Origin: Motacilla alba alba | Lineage: Eukaryota; Chordata; Aves; Passeriformes; Motacillidae | Reading direction: 5' to 3' | DNA length: 64,000 nucleotides | Assembly (NCBI RefSeq): GCF_015832195.1 | Contig: NC_052027.1 | Coordinates: 3,844,001-3,908,000 of the forward strand | Part shown: in pieces, positions 37,015 through 64,000 of the stretch | How the letters are laid out: each line of letters opens with the position of its first letter | Numbering within the stretch: the stretch's first letter is position 1 | The notes under the pieces: generated by a model | The model's input: the letters and a program-made list of their open reading frames with translations, nothing else | What the model was told of the DNA's origin: nothing | Database searches by the model: none | Translations under genes and position numbers: made by a program

Positions 37015-37377
37015 TGTGAATGTAGAAAATGTTTTCTCTTAAAACTTGAGGTTTTAGAAAGATTTAGTGTTTTGGTCAGCATTGCCAAGCCAAACTGAGC
37101 ACAAGGGTTATTCTGAGCAGTAAAGCAGCCCCAGAGACACGCCGGGTCTGTGGTGTGACCTGTGGATGTGCACAGAAGTGGCTGCCAGCAGCGCATGTGA
37201 ACGTGCGGGGGTTTTGTGTCCTAAAAGTGGGAGTCCTAGAGAGATTTAGTGCTTTGGTCAGCATTGCCAAGCCAAACTGAGCACGAAGATTATTTTGCTC
37301 AAAAAGGCAGCCCCAGAGACTTGTCAGGTCTGCGGTGTGACCTGTGTATGGGCAGAGAAGGGGCTGCCAGCAGCGCC
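37015..37377 (+). repeat. 182-bp tandem duplication upstream of EIF4E3
   Basis: Two directly abutting copies occur at 37,015-37,195 and 37,196-37,377. The shared core gtcagcattgccaagccaaa lies at about 37,075 and 37,257, and both copies end in gctgccagcagcgc. They differ by scattered substitutions, so the duplication is not very recent. Copy 2 is followed by short gggtgatg(g/a)ca repeats to about 37,425. Confidence 0.92.
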
Positions 37378-37760
37378 GCAGTGCAGGGTGATGACACAGG
37401 GTGATGGCAGGGTGATGGCACAGGGTATCCCGTGTGCCCCTCGTGGCCGTGGGTTGTTGTAAAGGTCTCAGGAAGAAGATCAGCGATTGATTCCCTTCAG
37501 CTGTGCCCCGCAGGAGAGGAAGTAACGGGATGGAGCGAGCGCCTGTGCCCCTTTGAGAAGCCACCCATGCTCTCCAATGGCCCCTCGGCCACGTCCATCT
37601 CTGTCATCACCCTGCCCCTTTCCTGTCTGTCTGTCCTTCCCATCGCACCTTGTCCCTGTGTCTCGTCCAAGCCCGAGTCCCGCTCACCCCCTCCTCGCAG
37701 CGTCCCTTGTCCCCTCCCCGCGCCCCGTCCCGCCCCTCTTCCCCCCGCCCGCCCGGGGAG

Positions 37761-53732
<15,972 letters not shown>

Positions 53733-55040
53733 TGTGGAAAGCACTGAGTGCTTTGTATGCCAAGATCATTTGTTGTTATTTGGTGTTTTGAGAGGGTCTG
53801 GACAAGGAGGAGGATGGTGGAAGCCCTGCAGAAGTGCTCCATGGGGTTGGCCCTTTTGAGTTTCTGACATTTCACACGGGCCTATTGCTACTGAAAATGA
53901 AAAAAAAACCAAAACTGAACAGTTCCCTTGACCACTAAATAAGTGATTCATTGCTTCATGTTGAGGTGTTGTTCTTAGTTGTTTCTCTAAAAAAATATTT
54001 TGGCCACTTGTTTGTTCACCCTGATTATATTTGTTCCCATTTCTTAAAGATAGTTGTCTTTCTCTCCTGTGCTGTACTTAGTGAAAAGCAAACGTGCAGA
54101 GATGCTATGCTGCTTTTCCAAGATGTGCTGTACATAGAGGAACCCTGGCTTGGGGAAACGTGTTTTCAATTTTCACTTTGAAACATTCCTATCATGTTAA
54201 AGTTTACTCACTGGTTTGTCCCAAGAGAGAAAGAAATTGCACTGCATTTATTCTAATGTTCCGTGTAATCTGGTCCTGCACTGACAACAGCACATACTGT
54301 AAATGTAAATAGAAAAAGGTACCTTAAATGAGCAATTAAAGAGAACACATTTATATTGGGACTAACCCTGTGTAGGATGATGTCACTGTCTTTTGATTGT
54401 ATTGATTTCAGAAGAGCCCTTGTTCAGGTTAGAATCAGAAATTTCTCAGTAGGAAACCCTGCAAACTCAACACCTCTTACTTAAGGGTGATAGGGTATTT
54501 ATGGTTTTATATTGTATGCTCTCTTATGGTATCTTTCTGTACATCCATCAAAAAGTGTCATGAATAATTTCTGATGAATTGTACAAAGTGGATCCATTCT
54601 TCCCACTTCCTTAAGTCTGTCAGGCCCATGTCTGCACCCACTAGGTCAGTGTCAGAATTGCTGCTGACTTCAGTGCACAGGAAGAGATCCCATTGTCTGT
54701 AGTTTCAAACCCTTAAAACTTCCTAAGTGTCCTTTTAAAAATAAACAAAAAATACAGAAAAAAAAATTGTGTTGCAGCTTGAATAGGAATATAAGCAGTG
54801 TTAACCTTTAAATGTTGGTCTCTTTGAACTATTTGAAGTGTTTTAATATACTACCAAAGATTGATGTGGTTCCTTTAACAAGAAGGTGCAAGGTAGAGAT
54901 GAACATACCCTCTGCTGAACACTCCTTCATCCTTTAGAGGTTTTTGTCTGGTAGCTCTTTAAGTTGCACTGATTTCCACATCTTTAGTATATTAAGAGGC
55001 AGCCATAAAAGTCAAATAAATTTAAAAATAAGTATCACAC
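53733..55040 (+). other. EIF4E3: Probable EIF4E3 3'UTR
   Basis: AT-rich non-repetitive DNA follows the stop. Candidate polyadenylation signals are AATAAA at 54,740-54,745 and at 55,015-55,020. Which is used cannot be told from sequence. Confidence 0.4.
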
Positions 55041-57007
55041 ATTTGAGATTTTTTTTTACGAATTTATCTTGTACTTACGACTTTAACTTGTATTTATGGA
55101 TTTAAACTGTGTAGTTAATGAGCATTATTAATTAAACACATTTTCCAAAATCCAAGCGTCTTGCTTCTGTAATTGCTTTTTGGGATGAAATGTCACTGGT
55201 CCTACTTTTTCAAACCTGTGTATTTTACATTAAAACTTGCTCTCTTAAAAGTGTTGTGTTCTTAGATTATATTTTTTTCCATGAAGAAGTGTGAAGTACC
55301 AGTGGATACTTGCAGGGATGTACCTGGACAGCCTCCAGGCCTGTGTGATGGAGGGGAAAAGTGACTTCAGAGAAGTGAGGGTTAGAACACAGTGAGGAGA
55401 AATCTTTTCAACTGCTTGATGAGCAAGATTTCTCACTTGAAATATTTCCCTATCTTTGGAGGAAATGTAAGTGGAATACTAATGGAGAATTAATCATGCA
55501 CCTCTCACTCTGCTTCCTTTTACTTTTGGAAACAAGCCACAGCCTCTTATTTCTTCCCCAGGTTTGTTTTCAGGACGGATGTTGATTCCGGTAGAGCTGG
55601 AGCTGCTGGCACAAGGGGCTGATCTGGTGATGTCACTGGAACTTTCCAGTTTAAGGTATTACTTTATTCATCCAACTGCAGGCAAATATTTTTATGTTGT
55701 TGCCTTGTGTGCCTCTTTAATATTAAAGACCTCTCTGCTTCAACATTGGGTAAAGACTTAGAGACATCATTCTAGCTGTAGGGTAGGGTAGCTACAGGTC
55801 CATATTTGAAATTAATAAGGTCCTGACTAAATTTAATAGGTCCTGACTATCAAGGTCCATATTTTAAACTGTGGTAAATTTTTCATTCTTGTAAGTTCCT
55901 AGTCTATAAAATCAGGGATTCTATTTTTTTCTACATGCCTTAGTTATGATAGTAGTTGTTAGTATTACTTAGAATGAGGGTTGATGGATATCTTCTCAAC
56001 TAAAATTCATTGTCTCTTATGCCACAATCCAGGACTAGGCTTGGATCAAACTGGGAAGTGCAAGTTCACAGGAACATGACAAATTGCATATTGGAATTTT
56101 GCAACCATTGATTTTAAGACTTAGTAGAATTTTTGAACTGTCCTTTCATCCTTACATCTGTAGGAATGTATTCATATCACATCATGTTGAACAGTTAATT
56201 TTTACACTCTTTTAAATATTAATTATTTTCACCTGGAGATTTGCTTTATTGAACTTGATTAAATGAGCCCCCTAGTACTTCAAAATCTTCTAAATTGTTT
56301 AAATGGATATCAGAGAAGTGCCTACAACTTCCTATCAAAATTAATTTCTGCTGGCATTTCAATGTAAAATGAAAACATTTCACTTCCATGGTGCCAGACT
56401 GCAAAGAAACTCCAGACTGAATGAAATGAAAGAATGAAATGAAAGAAACCTGCTTCCCTCTTGGGGTGGGAACAAGCCCTGGTTGAGCCTTTCCACACTG
56501 GAATGGTACCCTCGGGCACTATCCAGAAAGGCTGAAGTTTTTTCTGTCACTGGAGCACTCGTCACTTTTATCCAGGCTGTATTGTGAATTTTGTGGAAAC
56601 TTCATATCCTTGACACACCTGGGAAGCCAGGTGAGATGAGAGCTAAGAGGAGAGTTCTGGTTGTTGAGAAGTGTTTGTAGCACCCTGTAAAAGTGCTCAC
56701 TGCATCCTGCTGGGGAAAGCTCGGGTGCTGCAGGTGGCAGGTGGAGGGTGGTGTGGAGCTGAAGGGGCACTGCCAGCCTCTTGCATGGGCACAGGCGTGG
56801 ACTGCACGGAAGGAAGGGGATGCAGCACAGGGGAAGAGGAGATGCTGGCCAGGCTGTGGTTGAAGCCACCTGGGCAACTGGAGACAGGAAGGAGAGCTGC
56901 AGATTGGTAAGAGGAATGAACAGGTTTTTACTTTTCAGTGTTACACTTGTGCTGGTCTGCACCTTCCCAGGGCTGAAGACAGCCACTGGCAGCCGGCAGG
57001 GACCGAG

Positions 57008-57151
57008 CTCTGATGCTCTCCTCACCTTGGAGGCCATCACCTATTGCTCTCCAGGCTCTGATGCTCTCCTCACCTTGGAGGCCATCACCTATTGCTCTCC
57101 AAGCTCTGATGCTCCCCTCACCTTGGAGGCCATCACTTATTGCTCTCCAGG
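57008..57151. repeat. 48-bp tandem repeat, 3 copies
   Basis: Units at 57,008-57,055, 57,056-57,103 and 57,104-57,151 are almost identical, differing at three or four bases. Each contains ctcaccttggaggccatcac. Because 48 is divisible by three, frames run through it and give a repeated 16-residue peptide, but no exon context supports coding. Confidence 0.95.
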
Positions 57152-59446
57152 CTGCAACACAATAAGTGCTGGAGGGATTAGTAGGGAATTTCACTTAACA
57201 GGGATGAAGGGATGTCTTCTGGGGCTGGCTAATTAACAGGATTTTACTCTAGTAATTAAATACCAGTTTGTTGAACACAACTTAGTTGATAACATCTTTG
57301 GAAAACATAACAATTAGCAGGCAAGGAACGGCAGCTTTGCCTCAAAAGCCTGTCCCCAACCAGTTGCTGGCATGGTTTTAACCTTTCCTTCCCCAGCAGA
57401 GACAGTGTTGCTGTTAATTTATTTGGGTTTGCTGCTGTTGTTGGACAGCTTGTTCACCCTCTGCTGTCACAGCAGCTGGTTCCTCTAGGGCTTTATCTCA
57501 GCTGAAGGGGCTTGAGATGTACCACATGTTGCTCTCTCTAGCACTGCCTTCTTAATGCCAGTGCTGGAAGACAGGAGTATTTGCCACCAGACGAAAGAAT
57601 ATTTTTATTTTTATATTCTTTCTATGGCAGATTGACCAGAGGGGATGAAATCTAAGAGTTGTCTTAAAACATAAACCTGACAGAGGGAAATTATTGATCC
57701 CACACAGCTTATATAAACCCTCTCATCTGCACACACACATGGAAGGGGGAGGTGCCTTCAGTTGGAAATTGTTCCCATCTTCATCTCTCTACTTCTCCCT
57801 GTCTTGTAATGATTCTCTTAGGACAACGAGGATGAGGAAATTAGATTAGACAAACAGTGGGAGATTCCACAGTTTCCTATAAAAGCCACCTCCAATCTTT
57901 GCTACACTTTGACAGCTCTCAATTTCTTAATTTGACAAGGTAATGAACACTGGATTATTTCTGAAGCTGTATGTACCACGGCACAGGGGAATGGGGGCTG
58001 TGCTCTGCACGGGGACTACCCACCCCAGCAGCTTCCTCCCACCCAGGTTACAGAACCTCATCCCTGGGAGGGATGGGGTGTGTGCAGGAGCCAGGGCTGG
58101 GAGCTGTGGTGTTAGTGCAGGGCTCTGCAGGATGCTCCCGTGCCAGGAGACAAGTGGACCTGCCTCAGGAGCATGTGTCATCTCCAAGAAGCCGTGCAGC
58201 AGCTTTTGACCTCCCCATGTTTTACTTGGCTGGGCAGTACATTGTTTCCTCCCACTCTCCCCAAGGCTGTGCAGACAATGGAATGGGCTGGCCAAGCCAG
58301 CCAAGCTAAATACAGCAGGAGACATCCCGTGGGTACCTCCCAGGCACAGCATTCCTGGAGTGGGTGGGTGGGCATCCATGCACCTGTATGGCTCTTGAGT
58401 CCAGCCTGGTGCTCTGCTCCTAGTCAAGGGGCAGGAAAAAGGGATTTAAACGTAGTGGAGAAACTGTTTGGAACAATGTCAGTGGGAAGTGCAGCAGTTC
58501 TGGAGCAGTTCTGGAGCAGTCCTGGGCTGTTCCTGCACAGTGGTGAGGCCAGGAGCAGAGTTTCAGCTTTTACTGCTCCCTCTCCAAAGTACCCATTGCA
58601 AGGCCAGTGCCTGTGATGAGCTCTGTCTCGTGGAGGAACTGGGAGTGTATCCATCAGCACTGAGGCTCCATAAATAAATAAGCACATGGGGGCAGGCTGG
58701 AAGTGAAGCAGGTCTCATTCATCATGTGAGGGGGCCTGGAGTATGTTCAGCTCATAATGTGTAACAGAGTTATGAACAGGCATGGGATGGATCCCCTTCT
58801 TTTTGGATCACGTTTCTGTGTAATAAACATGCAAGACAATTTGTATAAAATAGTGAGGATTCTTTCCTAGAGAAGTCATTTAAAGCTATATTTGCACACA
58901 AGTGAACAGCTCAGAGGAATGTTTTCTAGTTACATTTCCATACAAGTGTGCAAAGAGAAAACAACCCAGTCAGCAAGTGATGGATGGTACATGTAATCCT
59001 GTGCCATGATGTGCCCTCCCTGGGTAATCACATTCCATGGCCTTCCACCAGGGAAGCACCCATCCTGGCACCCCTGCCTCCCTGCTGGAGCTGTCACAGC
59101 CGTGGGGTGGATCATATTGTAAATCCCATCAAAGGTAGAAGGGATTTTTCTTGCATGTCTTTGGTCACAAAATAGGAGGTTTGGAGTAGGAAAATCCTGA
59201 CCCAAATGCATTAGCATTGCTGGCTCTTAGCAACCTTTCAAAATAATATTTGCCTGTGAAAGGACAGGGTGGCCTTCCAGGTTAACTGGGAGATGGTCCT
59301 GCATTGTGGCACAAGCATGGTCTGCGTAGAAAGCTTAATGGCTTTTTTTTCTTTCACTTTGCAATAATTTTGGGGAGACTTTTTTGGGTTTTTTCAGTTC
59401 AGTATTTCCCAGCCAGCTTGTTAGTCACTCCCTACATCTACACCCT

Positions 59447-59447
<1 letters not shown>

Positions 59448-59543
<96 letters not shown>
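59448..59543 (+). repeat. Uninterrupted (CAG)32 microsatellite
   Basis: Thirty-two perfect CAG units occupy 96 bp. The surrounding frame at 59,304-59,723 would read polyglutamine but has no recognisable flanking domain, and the opposite strand reads polyalanine or polycysteine. It lies 5.7 kb past the EIF4E3 stop. Confidence 0.97.
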
Positions 59544-59544
<1 letters not shown>

Positions 59545-59880
59545 GCCACTCTTCTGGCTTTGTGTCCTGCACCCCCCGGGCTCTTGCTCTGTGGTGGGGG
59601 TCAGCTGGAGACTTTCCTGGAGTTTCTCCCAGCAGGATGCCTGACCATGGGAGCACAGGGCAGTCCCTCTCCATGTTTTCAGAAGCAATCAGGGTAAAGT
59701 TTCTCCCTCTGGAGTCAAGCTAACTACAAAAGTGATGTGAGCATCTTCATTGCCCTCATATCCATCCTTCCTGCTTCTTAAAAAAGAACTTATCTCTGCT
59801 GATTGTTCTCCTTCCTTGGAAGGCTCTTAAGCTTCGTAAGTTTTTAAGTCATTACCAAAAAAATTCATGTAATCTTTTCA

Positions 59881-59978
59881 GGTTTTTTGGTTTTTTTCAT
59901 TTTGTTTTATTTTGTTTTGTTTTGTTTGTTTTTTGGGGTTTTTTTGTTTTGTTTTGTTTATGTTTTGTTTTTTTTCTT
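59881..59978. repeat. T-rich (TTTTG)n-like low-complexity tract
   Basis: Nearly 100 bp of T with regularly spaced G, including several ttttg units in a row. It lies 340 bp after the CAG tract. Confidence 0.85.
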
Positions 59979-61452
59979 GCGAGTTTATAAATGTAAGGCC
60001 TCAACATCTCAACAAGAAGCCACCTGCAAAGGGCTGGAAGGAAGTGGATCTCCTTTGAAAGGCTGGCACTGGAGCTGCCATGAGATGGCACTGCGACATC
60101 AGGCATGGAACTGAGCAGCTCCATCCCGCCGGGGTGTGCGGGGAAGCACCTTCCTGGAGGGAGAAAAAATGCCAAGGAAGAGAAAGGACTTATGTAAGGA
60201 TAATTCTGCTATTAGTCAGGAGGAGCTGTCATGGAGCCGTGTCTGGACTGGACTTTTCCTGCTTATACAAAGCACATAATGCTGTAGGAATTCATGTATA
60301 AACAGTGCAAATAAGAGGGGAGGGTGGTTAAATTATGAATAGCAGAAAGGAAATAGATTTTCTTTAACTGTTGCTGGCAAATTCAGAAAGTCTTTGATTT
60401 CTGGGGAGTTTCTGAACACAATGGCATGCTAAAAATAGTAATGGTATGACTTTTTTGTTCTGGACTTGTGTGTTTCTCCCTTTCTTTGAGCATACAAGGA
60501 GTTTAAAACAAGTTGTAGGAACAGGGAGAAGCTGTCATGGGTGGGCAGGTTTGCAACTGGAGTGGGGCTGGCTGTGCTGCCCTGGTGTTTCTCCTTAGGG
60601 ATGGGATCTCTTCCGGGGGCTCTGAACTCCTGGTAGGACATATGAAAAGCACTTTATGTCCATAGTGGGGCAAAGCAGCATGCTCCTTACTAAGGGTCAG
60701 GCAACTCTGGTCATGTCTGGTAGTGACATCTCTGACACTATAAATGAAACATTCTTGAAAAAATGTTTGCCAACCCTTTTGCTCAAAGCCGGGCTGAAAG
60801 CATGGGATGGAACATGCTGCAATTTCTAATTAATTGTAATTAGAAATACTACACAGTGGAGGGAGCCTCTCTATGCTGTGAGTGGCTTCTCCCCTCTCCT
60901 GAGCTAAACGGAATACCTGCCTTTCCCTCTCTTCTCCTCACCTAGGAATGAGATCTTTTGGTGCTCAGAAAGGCCCTTGTCCAGGTCTGGCTCTTGGAAA
61001 GTGAACACAGTTCATCCAATGCATTTCTGCACCCAGAAGGCAAGAGCGGGCTGCATCTCCATGGCTTCCCTGTGGTGCTGCCCAGGCCAGAAGCAAATCT
61101 GAAGAAAAGGGCAAAGCCCATCCAGGAGAGTGGGCTGGAGGTGGTGTTTCCTGTTTCCTGCCCCTCAGCACGAGGAGGGATTGGTAACTGGGACCAGCAG
61201 TGGGATTTTTTTCCTTGCTCATGTGTTAAGCCACCCCGGGGACCTGCATTTTCCTGCGATTCCGAGAGGAAAAGAGCTTTGGCAAGGAGTAGTCTGGTAT
61301 TGGGGCCAGCTTGTCAGTAGAGAAGCTCCTTCAGGGCTGTAACAGGTTGCAGAAATCCACCTGAGCTCAGAGATATCACTGCTGCCACTGCTGATTGAGC
61401 TCTGCTTTTCCCAGGCACCATGATCTGTGTTATCCCTGCCCACTACATTAAC

Positions 61453-61473
61453 AAAAAAAAAAAAAAAAAAAAA
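61453..61473. repeat. Homopolymer A run (21 bases)
   Basis: Uninterrupted run of 21 A. No retrotransposon body or processed gene copy was recognised next to it. Confidence 0.9.
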
Positions 61474-64000
61474 GAGCAGCCTCTCGTACTTGACCCACAT
61501 TTTTCCGAGGTTCCTTTTTTCTTTCCTATTTTTATCCTCAATGTCTGTATTTCAGTCCAGACAAGGAGCCGAGACAGGACACGTCTCTTTCCCGTGCCGC
61601 CCTGAGCCCCGCAGGCAGCCACTCCTCCCGGCACTGCCGTACTTGGGGTTGGGATTTTTTTTTCTCCAAAGGCAAAAAACTTAGTTTTTAAGGGTGTTTT
61701 TAAAGTAGGACTTTGGGAAATAATTACCCTTTATACTACTTCAAAGAAGTCCCCAGCATGATTAGCTGTCCCCTCAGAGGACTGTGCCTGTTAGGAAAGT
61801 ACTCTAGCTTAAGCATCCTGTGAGTAATACAGACTTTGAGTGATGGTCCTTAGCACAAATGGGCCAACGATCACATGCTTGAGTCTCCTAAAGCCATTCA
61901 GGAGATTTTTGCACCAATTGCAGCCTATTCATCAAAATAAGATGCCAATAAGTAAAGCATGACAACGCTTTCAGAGGGGAGTGTGCAGAGTAAAGTAGGG
62001 GAATTCTGCCCCCAAATGGATATTCAATCTTATGACAAGGATTGTGTATTAAAAAAGGGGAATGCCTTGGCTTCTGGCCATACTGTGATCCTAGGGATAA
62101 TGCTTTATCTCCATTATCTTTCAGCTGCTTTCCTGCCTCTGCCACATGTGGACATGGAAACGACATTAACAGCCAACCCCAATAGTAAACCATTTTTAAG
62201 AGAGCATGTTTTTTGCTGATTATATCCTGAGCTCTTGCATTCAAGCTTCCCAGCTTTTTCTCCATGACTCGAAGGATGCAGCAGGTACCCCTCCTAGTTT
62301 TCCTACATCTCCAAGTATTTTAAGGAAAAGCAAAGCACCTTGGCTATCTGACCCTAGGACATGGTGTTTTAAGGAGCAAGTTCCCTGCAGTGAAGCCTGC
62401 AGGAGCTGGCAGGAAGCACCATGGTGACAAATCATGGAGCTGGGAGTCACCTGTGGGAAGAAATTGGTGCAGGCAAGAGACCTCTGACTTCACAGTCGAG
62501 CTGTCTGGAAGCACTGATCCAGAAGTTGGCAAGGGGGTTTTTGGCTGCTGTGGTTATTCCATGGAGGAGCTTATACTGCTGTGCAAAGGACAGGGGTTGA
62601 AGGGCCATCAAAAGGACAGGTCTGACATGGTGAGAGGGCCAGGCTCCCTTAGGTGCCAATGGCAGGGAGGTGTCATGCAGTCCATGGTCGCAGGGATGCC
62701 TGACGGGCACCGAAATCAAAGCCCAGTAAGCTTTTGAATGGGAGGGCAGGAGTGCAGGGAAACTCTTCCCTGCCCCAGACCATTTCCATCCCAGTCAGCC
62801 CTGTCCCTGTTGCCTCACCCATACCAGTGTGTATGGGTTTGTATTTAAATCATTATAAATGCAAATGATCCTTCTCAATTACAAAAGCCTGTTCAAACTG
62901 GCATCCTTGAAGGAACCTCTGAAAGAGCTCCTGGCACAGCTCTTCTTCAAATATTTGGAAACTTTGCTAAGTCTCCTGTAACAAAGACAGCACAACCTCC
63001 TGCTCCTCTCCTCCATCCCTCCTGTGAAGCTGAGTGCTCTGCCAGCGTGTGTCGAGAGAATGTCACTGCTTGAATGGTGACTGTGTGACACGGGGGGCAG
63101 CAATGGATGGAAATGCCACTGGGATAACAGCAAGGCTGTGGTGGCTGCACTGCAGCCCATCTCCAGGTGCCCTGCTTAGGTGTTGCTGCTGCAGAGCAGC
63201 ATCTTGGGGAACACCTTCCTTGCTTCAGTATCCAAGTTTCCCTCCTTATTTTCCTGCTTTGCCTTACTGCATTGGCCTGAGGTTTGTTTCCCTACTCTCT
63301 GGCACAGGCTCTCTCTGCGCTGAAGATGCCCTGGGGCAATGAGCTGTGGTCCAGCTGTCCCCCTTGTTGACACTGGCCAGGCACTCCTGATGAAAGGATG
63401 GGCATGAGCCATTTGGAGAGCCTATCCCCATGCCAATCAGAGCAGGTGGAAGTGAAATGAATGATTAAATAAATGTGGTGACCACTGCACATGCTCCAAC
63501 AGTATTTCCAAAGCACTGAAATGTCCTATTTCAGATTTGATATTTGCTATCAATTGAGATTGAAGATATTGATCCAGGCTGATTGCTGGGGACAATCAGT
63601 AAGTGGAGGGGTAATTGACTGTCATGTCTCTCATTGATTGGGCACCACAGTTCACAGCAGCCAACATTATTTTCAAGTACTTTGCAGCATCTCCTTTGAT
63701 AAAGAAATACAGACTTTAGGTAACAGTGATTTATGTGTGCTGCCATTTAGAGGGTGGGTGAGGACATTCTTAGCCAACATGTCCTTGCCTTACACAAACT
63801 GAAAGGTGTCACCAGGAGAGTGCTGGAGCAGGAAAGCATGGATTTTGGTTTGCACATGTGTCACTGTGAGACAACACCCTGCTGGGACCATCCCACTCCT
63901 TGCTGCTTGGCTGCAGCAGATATTAACAGAGGGCCTCTGAGACAGCAAAGGCACTGCATATGAGCCAGGAGAGTGTGACCTCCTCTCTAGGTTGTTTGAA

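Larger units (their letters stand above)
55041..64000. other. Gene-free stretch beyond EIF4E3
   Basis: No exon with recognisable protein similarity was found. By synteny FOXP1 should lie further on in + orientation, and none of its coding exons is visible. Low-complexity features are a 48-bp x3 repeat, a CAG tract, a T/G-rich tract and a 21-base A run. The remainder is unique-looking DNA. Confidence 0.55.

Noticed and set aside
37076..37564. Minus-strand 162-codon frame with internal peptide repeat
   Set aside because: The repeat comes from the 182-bp DNA duplication; there is no recognised protein.
55560..55761. Frame preceded by a good-looking acceptor (ccccag)
   Set aside because: No donor, homology or known gene fits; pyrimidine-AG combinations are common by chance.
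56781..57236. Frame with a repeated 16-residue peptide
   Set aside because: It is a by-product of a 48-bp tandem repeat; no exon signals, homology or matching strand preference was seen.
59304..59723. Polyglutamine frame that could hint at FOXP1
   Set aside because: FOXP1 has a Q-rich part, but the flanking residues here do not resemble it, no splice structure fits and the FOXP1 Q region is deep inside that gene.

Overview
The window is vertebrate nuclear DNA, almost certainly from a bird and probably a songbird. The sequence shows split genes with GT/AG introns, CpG-island promoters, sparse interspersed repeats, two CR1-type LINE 3' ends (about 44,968-45,480) and one avian-type endogenous retroviral LTR fragment (about 40,846-41,240). 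Nothing bacterial, plasmid-like or phage-like is present.

Three protein-coding genes can be reconstructed. PROK2 (prokineticin 2, + strand) has three coding exons between 1753 and 8982 encoding 117 aa. GPR27 (SREB1, an orphan receptor, - strand) is intronless at 21702-22844 and encodes 380 aa. EIF4E3 (class III cap-binding eIF4E family member, + strand) has seven coding exons between 37761 and 53732 encoding 185 aa. All exon joins keep the reading frame. From memory, the same three genes are neighbours in human 3p13 between RYBP and FOXP1 in the same relative orientations, so the window is a conserved block read from the PROK2 side toward FOXP1. No FOXP1 coding exon is visible.

Layout: 1-1750 PROK2 upstream DNA with a purine tract and a degenerate minisatellite; 1.5-2.0 kb PROK2 CpG island with TATA box and AP-1 site; 2.0-9.0 kb PROK2 introns and exons, with a 35-bp minisatellite next to exon 1; 9.8-20.8 kb gene-free; 20.8-23.6 kb GPR27 with 3'UTR and CpG-island promoter; 23.7-37.0 kb gene-free with a small isolated CpG patch near 25.1 kb; 37.0-37.4 kb a 182-bp tandem duplication immediately before the EIF4E3 promoter; 37.5-53.7 kb EIF4E3, whose first intron holds the LTR, the CR1 pieces, a GC-rich VNTR and a predicted CTCF site; 53.7-64 kb 3'UTR and gene-free DNA with a 48-bp x3 repeat and an uninterrupted (CAG)32 tract.

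The three genes form no pathway. PROK2 is a secreted peptide ligand, GPR27 is a membrane receptor not known to bind it, and EIF4E3 is a cytoplasmic translation factor. I found no convincing undescribed system. The most check-worthy signals are the tandem arrays, the duplication beside the EIF4E3 promoter, the CTCF-like site beside the VNTR, a duplicated 25-bp motif in the GPR27 3'UTR and the long pure CAG tract.
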